A stretch of 64,000 nt of DNA from Undaria pinnatifida. Its lineage: Eukaryota; Sar; Phaeophyceae; Laminariales; Alariaceae. The notes under the pieces were generated by a model. The model saw nothing but the letters and a program-made list of their open reading frames with translations, had not been told where the DNA came from and did not search any database. Of the stretch, positions 13,001 to 25,000 are shown piece after piece (the stretch's first letter is position 1; every line of letters starts with the position of its first letter). The stretch covers positions 1,038,116 through 1,102,115 of the forward strand of contig JABAKD010000006.1 of the NCBI GenBank assembly GCA_012845835.1, in the 5' to 3' direction. The position numbers were made by a program, and so were the translations under genes.

Positions 13001-16000
13001 TCACCGAATTTTCACAAGACGAGTGTGCAATACTCACCGAACTGTCACAAGAGAGCTCAGAGATCATTGAACCGTACAATACGCGCCGAATTATCATCAG
13101 AAAGCAAAATACCCACTGAATTACCGCAAAGAAAGCATATTTCTCACCGAGTTATCACAAAAGTGTGCCACGGTCAACGTGACATCTGCCGCGTGTACAG
13201 AAGTGTGGTAAGGGTTGGGAGCCGCTGGGTCGAAGCAGTAGTTTTGCTCGATGTGCGCCAAGAACCTCGACAAATTCTGCAAGTAAGCAAGCAGTTGGGT
13301 CGACACGTGAGTTACGGTTAGAGACTTCAGAAGACGGTCAGTTAAAGGAAAATGTTCCGCGGTCAAGGATAGCAGTCAAACCGATCGTTCCACACTAAAA
13401 AGTAGTAGTTTAGCGTCAGTCAAGGCAAATGATTGGAAAGTTGCCCTCTGTCAAGGGGTGAAAGTTCCGTCTCCCGACGCCTTCCACACTAAACCTAGCA
13501 GTTTGGCGTCAGTCAAGGGAAATTAGTGGAAAATTGCCATCTGTCGAGATCTCAAAGGGCCATCTCCCGACGCTTTCCACGTTAAAGCCTTGTAGTTTGG
13601 CGTCAGTCAAGGTAAATCATTGAAAAATTTCCGTCGGTCAAGGGGTGAAAGTGCCGTCTCCCGACATCTTCCACACTAAAGCCTAGTAGTTTGGCGTCAG
13701 CCACGGTAAACTATTGTAAAATTGCCGTCGTTCACGGGATGAAAGTGCCATCCGCCGACATCTTCCGCGCCAAAACCTGTTAGTGTGGCGTCAGTCAAGA
13801 TAAAGTATTGGAAAATGCTTTCGGCCAAGCGCTAAAAGCTCCGTCTCCCGAAGTCTTCCACACTAAAGCCTAGTATTTTGGCGTCGGTCAAGGAGAACTA
13901 TTGGAAAATTGCCGTCCGTTAAGGGCTAAAAACTGCCGTGTCCTGACGTCTTCCACACTGAAACCTGGTAGTAGTTTGGCGTCAGTCAAGGTAAACTATT
14001 AATATTAGAAAATTGCCGTCAGTCAAGGGCTAAAAGTGCCGTCTCCCGACGTCTTCCACACTAACACGTACCCGGTAGTAGTTTGGCGTCAGTCAAGGCA
14101 AACTATTAATATTAGAAAATTGCCGTCAGTCAAGCGCTAAAAGTGCCGTCTCCCGACGTCTTCCACACTAACACGTACCCGGTAGTAGTTTGGCGTCAGT
14201 CAAGGTAAACTATTAATATTAGAAAATTGCCGTCAGTCAAGGGCTAAAAGTGCCGTCTCCCGACGTCTTCCACACTAACACATACCCGGTAGTAGTTTGG
14301 CGTCAGTCAAGGTAAACTATTAATATTAGAAAATTGCCGTCAGTCAAGGGCTAAAAGTGCCGTCTCCCGACGTCTTCCACACTAACACGTACCCGGTAGT
14401 AGTTTGGCGTCAGTCACGGCAATCTATTAATATTAGAAAATTGCCGTCAGTCAAGGGCTAAAAGTGCCGTCTCCCGACGTCTTCCACACTAACACGTACC
14501 CGGTAGTAGTTTGGCGTCAGTCAAGGTAAACTATTAATATTAGAAAATTGCCGTCAGTCAAGGGCTAAAAGTGCCGTCTCCCGACGTCTTCCACACTAAC
14601 ACGTACCCGGTAGTAGTTTGGCGTCAGTCAAGGTAAACTATTAATATTAGAAAATTGCCGTCAGTCAAGCGCTAAAAGTGCCGTCTCCCGACGTCTTCCA
14701 CACTAACACGTACCCGGTAGTAGTTTGGCGTCAGTCAAGGTAAACTATTAATATTAGAAAATTGCCGTCAGTCAAGCGCTAAAAGTGCCGTCTCCCGACG
14801 TCTTCCACACTAACACGTACCCGGTAGTAGTTTGGCGTCAGTCAAGGCAAACTATTAATATTAGAAAATTGCCGTCAGTCAAGCGCTAAAAGTGCCGTCT
14901 CCCGACGTCTTCCACACTAACACATACCCGGTAGTAGTTTGGCGTCAGTCAAGGTAAACTATTAATATTAGAAAATTGCCGTCAGTCAAGGGCTAAAAGT
15001 GCCGTCTCCCGACGTCTTCCACACTAACACGTACCCGGTAGTAGTCTGGCGTCAGTCAAGGTAAACTATTAATATTAGAAAATTGCCGTCAGTCAAGGGC
15101 TAAAAGTGCCGTCTCCCGACGTCTTCCACACTAACACGTACCCGGTAGTAGTTTGGCGTCAGTCAAGGTAAACTATTAATATTAGAAAATTGCCGTCAGT
15201 CAAGGGCTAAAAGTGCCGTCTCCCGACGTCTTCCACACTAACACGTACCCGGTAGTAGTTTGGCGTCAGTCAAGGCAAACTATTAATATTAGAAAATTGC
15301 CGTCAGTCAAGCGCCAAAAGTGCCGTCTCCCGACGTCTTCCACACTAACACATACCCGGTAGTAGTTTGGCGTCAGTCAAGGTAAACTATTAATATTAGA
15401 AAATTGCCGTCAGTCAAGGGCTAAAAGTGCCGTCTCCCGACGTCTTCCACACTAACACGTACCCGGTAGTAGTTTGGCGTCAGTCAAGGCAAACTATTAA
15501 TATTAGAAAATTGCCGTCAGTCAAGGGCTAAAAGTGCCGTCTCCCGACGTCTTCCACACTAACACGTACCCGGTAGTAGTTTGGCGTCAGTCAAGGTAAA
15601 CTATTAATATTAGAAAATTGCCGTCAGTCAAGGGCTAAAAGTGCCGTCTCCCGACGTCTTCCACACTAACACGTACCCGGTAGTAGTTTGGCGTCAGTCA
15701 AGGTAAACTATTAATATTAGAAAATTGCCGTCAGTCAAGCGCTAAAAGTGCCGTCTCCCGACGTCTTCCACACTAACACGTACCCGGTAGTAGTTTGGCG
15801 TCAGTCAAGGTAAACTATTAATATTAGAAAATTGCCGTCAGTCAAGCGCTAAAAGTGCCGTCTCCCGACGTCTTCCACACTAACACGTACCCGGTAGTAG
15901 TTTTGCGTCAGTCAAGGTAAACTATTAATATTAGAAAATTGCCGTCAGTCAAGCGCTAAAAGTGCCGTCTCCCGACGTCTTCCACACTAACACATACCCG

Positions 16001-19000
16001 GTAGTAGTTTGGCGTCAGTCAAGGTAAACTATTAATATTAGAAAATTGCCGTCAGTCAAGGGCTAAAAGTGCCGTCTCCCGACGTCTTCCACACTAACAC
16101 GTACCCGGTAGTAGTCTGGCGTCAGTCAAGGTAAACTATTAATATTAGAAAATTGCCGTCAGTCAAGGGCTAAAAGTGCCGTCTCCCGACGTCTTCCACA
16201 CTAACACGTACCCGGTAGTAGTTTGGCGTCAGTCAAGGTAAACTATTAATATTAGAAAATTGCCGTCAGTCAAGGGCTAAAAGTGCCGTCTCCCGACGTC
16301 TTCCACACTAACACGTACCCGGTATAAGTTTGGCGTCAGTCAAGGCAAACTATTAATATTAGAAAATTGCCGTCAGTCAAGCGCTAAAAGTGCCGTCTCC
16401 CGACGTCTTCCACACTAACACATACCCGGTAGTAGTTTGGCGTCAGTCAAGGTAAACTATTAATATTAGAAAATTGCCGTCAGTCAAGGGCTAAAAGTGC
16501 CGTCTCCCGACGTCTTCCACACTAACACGTACCCGGTAGTAGTTTGGCGTCAGTCACGGTAATCTACGATATTAATATTAGAAAATTGCCGTCAGTCAAG
16601 GGCTAAAAGTGCCGTCTCCCGACGTCTTCCACACTAACACGTACCCGGTAGTAGTTTGGCGTCAGTCAAGGTAAACTATTAATATTAGAAAATTGCCGTC
16701 AGTCAAGGGCTAAAAGTGCCGTCTCCCGACGTCTTCCACACTAACACGTACCCGGTAGTAGTCTGGCGTCAGTCAAGGTAAACTATTAATATTAGAAAAT
16801 TGCCGTCAGTCAAGCGCTAAAAGTGCCGTCTCCCGACGTCTTCCACACTAACACGTACCCGGTAGTAGTTTGGCGTCAGTCAAGGTAAACTATTAATATT
16901 AGAAAATTGCCGTCAGTCAAGGGCTAAAAGTGCCGTCTCCCGACGTCTTCCACACTAACACGTACCCGGTAGTAGTTTGGCGTCAGTCAAGGCAAACTAT
17001 TAATATTAGAAAATTGCCGTCAGTCAAGGGCTAAAAGTGCCGTCTCCCGACGTCTTCCACACTAACACATACCCGGTAGTAGTTTGGCGTCAGTCAAGGC
17101 AAACTATTAATATTAGAAAATTGCCGTCAGTCAAGGGCTAAAAGTGCCGTCTCCCGACGTCTTCCACACTAACACGTACCCGGTAGTAGTTTGGCATCAG
17201 TCACGGCAAACCATTGGAAAATTGCCCTCGGTCGTTCCCATCCGTCAAGGGCTGAAGCGCCGTCGCCTGACATACTTTTTTCTTCGATAGGGGTAAGCAC
17301 GGCAGCAGATTTTTTTTTTTCGGAATGGCGAGGCTCTTAACTCTAAAATCGCCGAAATTTCTTGGCATTTTTTTCCGCAAACGTTTTGGTTGGACAATGT
17401 AGGCCAGGTGGGATTTTGTTCATGGGGTAGGCGAGTCATCTCACGGACGGGTTGCAGTTGTTGGATTTACTAATAATGCAGTTGTTGGATTTACTAATGA
17501 TGCAGTTTTTGGATTTACTACTAGGGGTTGCAGTTGTTGGATTTACTAATAATATACCTGCTGTCCGATTGAGCTCAAGGGAGAAACTAGCGGTTAGTCA
17601 TTGATCAAGTCATTTCACGAGTGCACATCGTTTTTTTAGGACTAAGTAAGGCATAGAAGCTTGGTCGGGTTGTGCGAACGAAGAACGACTTCGAAGTCAT
17701 TTTTTGGCTGAGATACTCGAGAAATTTCTTAGAATCTGCTGCTGCACCCCTACCGTGGGACGGTAGAAAAAAAAAAAAAAAAATGGTCCATCACTATGGT
17801 AGCATGCGCTGTGTATAGCGCTCTTAGATCGCTGGGTTTTGTGAATGACACGGGGCTCCTAGGCCCAACATCATCAGAATGCCAGTCACCTTATTTGTTT
17901 ATTGTTTTGCTCATCCTCTTCTATTTTCTTCGCACTCTGCATTTTCTTTTTTTCTCTCCCTAGATGCCTTTTTTTTTTTTTTTTCATCCTCCGGCGGATG
18001 GGGAAAAATAAAGCTTTAGCTCACCACACTTCCACGTATTTTCATACGCGTCGCGTGTCGATTTAACTCAGTTGCTTTCGCAGCCCAACGCCAGCTGGCG
18101 CACCCTTCGGGTCATATTGTAGGTATAGCGTAAGCTGTCCCTACCAGTGGTCTTCGTTACAACCCCGGCAGCGCAAGCTGCCGTTGATGCCATTCAGATC
18201 CGAGGTCGCTCCTGATGCTTGGTATAAAGCGGGCCCTTCTTCCCCCCCCACTACGATACGCGCCTTCATTTTCTTATAGCGACAAGACCCCGGCCCTTTC
18301 TTCCCTCGTCGACTGCAGTAGCATCGAATTGGGTTCTTGCGGCAGAATATCGTTCGTTGTATCGCTAGACCATGGGATATTTTATCAGGTTTTTCATTTT
18401 TTCTTTTTTGTGTTTGGGTGAGGTATCTTCTCCTTGTCATCTTTTTTTTTTCCATCACTTTTTTCTCTCGAGCTCAACTCATGAAATTTTTTAGACAGGG
18501 CTTTTCACGCGTTGGATCACTTCTAAATCTCGCGGGGTCGGATCGGGTCAGGATAACCCGACCCGACCCGACCCGACCCGACCCCTGAGATTTCGAACAC
18601 CTTTTGACCCGACCCGGCTCGACCGGCCAGCTTTTGAAAATATTTTGACCGGACCCGCGAGCCGGGTCATGGCCCATGAAAAACATATTTTTTTTTGCCG
18701 CTCAGTGACCTTCTGGACAAAGTCGTGGTCACAAGTGTCTTTCCTCCCCCCCCCCTCCCTGGGTACATACGTGCCTTCACCTGTATTGCGTGTGGGTTCA
18801 GTATTCACAGCCTTCAACTTTTTGTTTTCTACCGCCCGATTATCTCGATTCCGGCACTCCTTAAGTCAAAAACACCGGAGAGCACTAGGCGTGCCCCGAC
18901 CGAAACCGGCACCGGAGCAAAACTAACAAAGACCAACCACAGACTAATGCTACGGATACAGCAGGGGGAAGGGGGGGGGAGTTCACCTTTTTGGAGGCTT

Positions 19001-22000
19001 TTTTTTGTGCAGTGGATCGGGGTCACTTCGCGCGAGTGACCCCCCGCTTGCTCCTTGGCGGTGGCGTCTTTAGCTCTCGCGTCGCTAAGCTAACACTGCG
19101 ATATGAGTCCGCAAATGGAATGGTGGACGCGCGCTACGATAGAGGTTCGCAACTTTTTTTTCTAACACTACCCCTCAATTGGGGAGCTCAGGAGATGAAA
19201 AAATTGCTGCTGCCGGACTAAAAACCTCGGGGGCCTAAGCTACACAACGAAAATCACGCAACAAAAAAAAAATGGCCTTCTATTTAATTTTTTCCGACGA
19301 TAGTATTAGTAGGCTAAGGAGCCCCGTCATTCAGAAAGCCATTTTCGCCAAAAAAAAGGTATACCTCTGCCGCAGCATGCGTCAGTGGCCTACGCTGCGT
19401 CTAAACAATCACCCTAAAGTAGCCCTAACGTATTTGTGTCCGTGAGGTACGAGGCCACTCGTGCGGCGCGGCTCAAACCTGGCTGTCAAGATGGGGGAAG
19501 CCCTAACCCCGTACTGTAGCCCTGGCCCAAAACCGACTTTGTCCTTTGGGGACACAGGCTACGGCAAAGGCTGTTTCGTGGAGGTGTTAAGGTATACCAC
19601 GTTTTTTGGCTGAGAGCGTGAGTTAGCAACACTCGATGAAAAACTCGACGAGCAGTGGGATTGCTGAACCCTGTGCGCGATAAAAGTTGAAGGCAGTTAG
19701 AACCGGGGGGGGAGAAGGGACGACACCTGTGACCACGGTTTGTCCAGAAGCTGGAAAGTAGAAGTGTGGGAAAAAATAAAACAAGAAATGGACGCGTGCT
19801 ACGATAGAGGTCGCACTCTTTGGCTGAAACGTTTTGTTTTTTCAATGACGGGCCTCATTAACCCATCACCGTCGAAAAAAAAAATGCCGTTCATCAACAT
19901 GAACGTTTTGGAAACGTAGGCCATGAAATTTTGCTCATCGGGTAGAACTTCTCAGCTCAGTCGAAATCGTTTTTCTTTCACCCGGGCTTCTCAAGCGCGG
20001 CAACCCCAGGTGAAAAGAAAAAAAAAAGAACGGTGTACGAAGTGTCTCTGCAGTGGCGTATGTCTAATTTTGTTTTGATTTCGTTTTGTTCTGTTTTTTT
20101 TCTCTGCAGTAGCGTATGTCTAATTTTGTTTTGATTTTTTTGGTTTTGTTTTTTTCACACTTCTACTTTCCAGCTTCTGGGCAAGCCGTGGTTACAGGTG
20201 TCGTCCCTTCTCCCCCCCCATTCTAATTGCCTTCACTTTTTTATCGCGCATAGGATTCAGCAATCCCACTGCTCGTCGAGTTTTCATCGATTGTTGCTAA
20301 CTTACGCTCTCGCGCTTTCCCCAAGTCAATTTGTTCATAAGAAAAAGTCCCCACGAATTAATACGAGTATGCACTCGGGGGGACTCGAACTCACGAAACT
20401 GATATATACTATTCTATACCAGGCTCGAGGATGACCTCATACGCCACCGGGGCGACCGGCCGTCTGTACCTCACACCATGACGTGTTTTGCGTAAAACTG
20501 AAAAGTACAACTCCATGGCCTCATGGCCTAGGCATGAAAAAAAACAAACATATTTTGGCCAAAAACAAAATGCACATTCCGACCATTTTTGGGTTCAGGA
20601 ACGTTTCATGGCTGCTCGACACGAGGAAGGATGCTATGAAAAACCTATCTTCACATGTTTTCTCGTTCGCAAAGAACTATCGAACGAGGACGTGAGGGGC
20701 GGCAAGGGGCACCGGATTTCAGGAGATACGGCCGGGAGCTGGGTTTGAAAACCGGCGATTTCGTCCAAGAAAAGTCGGTGGGGCTACCGTAGAAACTGCA
20801 CACACATTTTTTTTTTGGTCTGTCCGGAATAAACAGCATGCGCATCTTTTTGCTACGGTTCAAGCCACCAACTCGCCAGCCAGATACAGAAGTATTGCTT
20901 GATGTGCATGCAACAAAGAACAAACCCGACAAGTTCTGCCAGCGAAGAAAAACAAGACTCGTGCCATCGGGTCGGTAAGAGAATGGGGGAAGCGGGGGGT
21001 GGGCGTACTCGATATTCATGCATGGCCGTAGTCGTATGACCGTAGACCCTCGCATCCCTATATACTATGACGGAGCACGTCGGGTTTTCACCAACCAGGC
21101 AGGCATTCCCTGCACCAAGCGCGAAGCCCCGTGAGGTGTTCGGCGAGTCGCATGAAAGGTGAGCTTCATCCTTCCAAGAGCCGCTTGTGAGGCGGACTTG
21201 CGTGTGGATGACAGCTTCAATGAGTTCATTTATTTTCCGGTATGGCTCCTTCCAGAGACAACAACGGTAGTACTATGCAACTGCCTCGTGAGTGCCTTAT
21301 CATAAACATTACGTGATGCGATCGCTCCCCTTGTGCGGAATAATAGTTCTCCACCCCGCACAAATGACCTAACTCGGCCGCCAGCTGTGATCGACAGCCC
21401 GAAAAACAAAACGTTATCCCGGTGGTTTAGCTCATGTAGTGAGCGGCATGTTTTACAGTGTCGTTGCCAACCGACGCCACCCCAACCTACATACCGGTAT
21501 AACATACGAGGGGGGGGGGCAATACGCCTTGATGCTCACTGCAAGAACCACGACACTGACGTCATAGATATTCAGATGGAAAAAGAGAAGATTAAGTATG
21601 TCGTCTGGCCGTCTAAGCAGTAGTTTTGCTCGATGTGCATCCAGAACCTCGACAAATCCCGCAAGGAAAACGAAGATTCACGCTATAGAGTTGGTAAGAG
21701 AAAGGGGAAAGGCGGGGGGGGGGGGGATGCTAGAGTGCTTACTTTCACTGCAAGAAACACTAGATTTATGCCGCAGACAGGTAGTTAGAAAAGGAGAAGA
21801 TTGAGCAAGCCGGTTGACAATCTAAGCAGTAGTTTTGGTTGATGTGCATCAAGAACCTCGACAAATTCCGCAAGGGAAAACATGATTCATGCCTAGAGGG
21901 CCGGTAAGAGGAGGGGAAAAGGGGAAGGGGGGGTAATGGTCCTTGGTTCACTGCAAGATCAATGCCACAGATAGTCAGTTGGAAAGGGAGGAGAAGGTTA

Positions 22001-25000
22001 AACCTATCGGTTGACGGTCTAACAAGCAAGTTCACTCGATGTGCACCAAGAACCTTGACGGCTTTTGCAGTGGAAAACGAGATTCATCCTTCATAGCGGC
22101 GGTGGGAGAAAGGAGAAAAAGGGGGGGCTGGGGGGTGTCAGACCTCACGTCCATTCCATCTACCACAGCAGAGGGGGGTGCACAATAGTTTCGGCCAGGC
22201 CGTGAACGCCTTCTGCAACCGGAAACCCATCTTGGGGGACATTTTACTTGGATTTAGCACCGTCAACGCCTTCCACATCCAGAATCCCATTTTTTGTAAT
22301 ACTCGGAAGTAGTACCGTGAATGCCTTCTACAACCGGAAACTCATCTTTGGTGGACATATTACTCGGAATTAGTACCGTTAACGCCTTCCACAACCGGAA
22401 ATCCATTTTTGGTGTACATACTACTCGGAAATAGTACCATTAACGCCTTCTATACTAACCGGAAGCCCATTTTTGGCAGACATACTACTTGGGATTAGTA
22501 CCGTTAACACCTTCTGCAACCGGAAACCCGTTTTTGATGGACATAACATATTACTCGGAATTAATACCGTTAACGACTTCCACAACCGGAAACACATTTA
22601 TGGTGGACTTACTACTCGGAACTAGCACCGTTAACGCCTTCTACAACCGGAAACCCATTTTGGGGGATAGGTTACTTGGAATTAGTACCGTTGACGCCTT
22701 CTACAACCGGAAATCCATTTTTGGTGGACATATTACTCGGAATTAGTACTGCCTTCTACAACCGGAAACCCATTTTGGGGAACATTTTACTTCGAATTAG
22801 TATTGGGAATGACGCCTACTACAACCGGAAACCATTATGGGGGATATATTACTCGGAATAAGTACCGTTAACGTCTTCTGCAACCGGAATCCCATTTTTG
22901 GTGGACATACTACTCGGAATTAGTACCGTTAACGCCTTCTACAACCGGAGACACATTTTTGGTGGACATATCACTCGGAATTAGTACCGTCATCGCCTTC
23001 TACAACCGGAAACCCATTTTGGGGGATATTTTACTTGGAATTAGTACTGCCTTTTACAACCGGAAATCCATTTTTGGTAGGCATATCACTCGGAATTAGT
23101 ATGGGGAGTGACGCATGCCACGGGAGAGGTACACCTTTTTTTTGGGGGGGGACAGCTACGGTAGGGGGGGTCACTTTTTTTTTTCGGAAAAAACAAAAAA
23201 AAATGGGAGTTGGCTCGGGGTCGCTCGCGCGAGTAATCTTACTATTTTTCGTGCCGTTTTACTCCGCAATGGGACGGTTAGCTGCACCGCGCCTAGCAAT
23301 AGCTCTATCGCTATGGTGGGACCCGAAGGACTATCGCTATGGTGGGACCCGAAGGACTATCGCTATAGTGGGACCCGAAGGACTATCGCTATGGTGGGAC
23401 CCGAAGGACTATCGCTATGGTGGGACCGGAAGGACTATCGCTTAGTGAGACCCGAAGGACTATCGCTATAATGGGACCCGAAGGACTATCGCTATGGTGG
23501 GACCGGAAGGACTATCGCTTAGTGGGACCCGAAGGACTATCGCTATATTGGGACCCGAAGGACTATCGCTATGGTGGGACCCGAAGGACTATCGCTACGG
23601 TGGGACCCGAAGGACTATCGCTATGGTGGGACCCGAAGGACGCGCCAGCTAGCGCTGGATTGCGAATGCAATTGAGGTAAATCGACACACGACGTGTATA
23701 AAATTACGTGGAAGTGTGGTGAGCCTAAGCTTTATTTTGCCCCATCCGCTGGAGGATAAAAAAAGAAGAAAAAAGAAAAAAATAGCCGCCCCAACGTATG
23801 CTTTGCCGAGTGAATAAACAGGGTCAGCCGTGCGAGTGGCTCAGAACCCGGTAGGGCGATGTCGAAAAAGTGTAGCCTTGGCGTCTTAAGCTTCCAGAAC
23901 TCGCACGAAAAAGCTTTTCGTAGCCCGCCCCAAATGCCTGATTTCGAAAAGAAAAAAAAACGTAACTCGATGAGCAATCCCCCCATGGCCTAGTACTAGT
24001 ACTTGAAGAGGAATACGAAACCTTCCTACCTGGTAGGTCATATCCCGCGGCAAGGGGTGGCGTTTTAAGGGGGAGACAAACGTTGCGGACCGGTTGAGCC
24101 CCACCAGTCGGTGTGGGGACTATTGATAATCGATCGGAATGATATCTTTAACAAGAGTATGTTTCGACGCAGTATTCGTAGTAAAGGACTATTAAGAGCT
24201 AGCGCGTAGAAACGGTTGTTCGGGCTGCTGCGTTCGAAACACAAACGTCTTCGAGGTCCACGTTTCGGGGTGACAAAAAAATGCGTCCCTCGTGTCAGGA
24301 GCTCGGAAAATTCTCAGAAACTTTTTTCTGCTGCACACAACTAGCGTGGGATGACTCTTACGTTGCCCAAATGAAAATAGTGACATTCTAACAACAAAAA
24401 AGGATTAAGAAACCCCAGTCATTTAGAAAATTATTTGGGGAAAAAAACAATGGTTGGCACACGCCGGTAGTCGACGTGACGACTGACTTTGAGGAGCTTC
24501 TCAAAATTGAGGAGCCTAGGGTGCACCAACCATTGTTTTTTGCCTTCTGAGGGTGACGGATTTTTGACAAAACAGCGGTTGGTACACCTCACCCAAAAAA
24601 ACAATATTAATGAAAAAAAAATCAAGTTTGAAATCCGACAAACAAAAATGCATGTCTCAGGTACGAAAAAAAACGCGCGTAATTGAAAAAGCAAGAATGA
24701 CAATTCCCCGACGATTTGAGACCAAGTAGCGCCGTGAATCCAAAAATTATTTTTCACCAAAAAAAGGGATACCAGGTACCTTATTACCTCTAGAACTCTT
24801 TCGAAGAACTCGACTGTTTATGGACAAATAGAGTGTTCGCGATTTTTTTTTGTCCAACCTCTGCTGGGTAGGGAAAAAAATGTGAAAATCGTACTAAAAC
24901 CGCCAAACATTATGAAACCCAAGGCCAACCAACCAACCAACCAACCAACCAACCAACCAACCAACCAACCAACCAACCCATCAACCAACCAACCAACCGC

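Noticed and set aside
13382-17220. CRISPR array, because of regular direct repeats
   Set aside because: There are no unique spacers; the whole 107-bp unit repeats. The sequence is eukaryotic with spliceosomal introns.
22489-23680. Plus-strand frames in the 61-bp and 26-bp minisatellites
   Set aside because: Repeat-derived, frame changes between units, no conserved ends.
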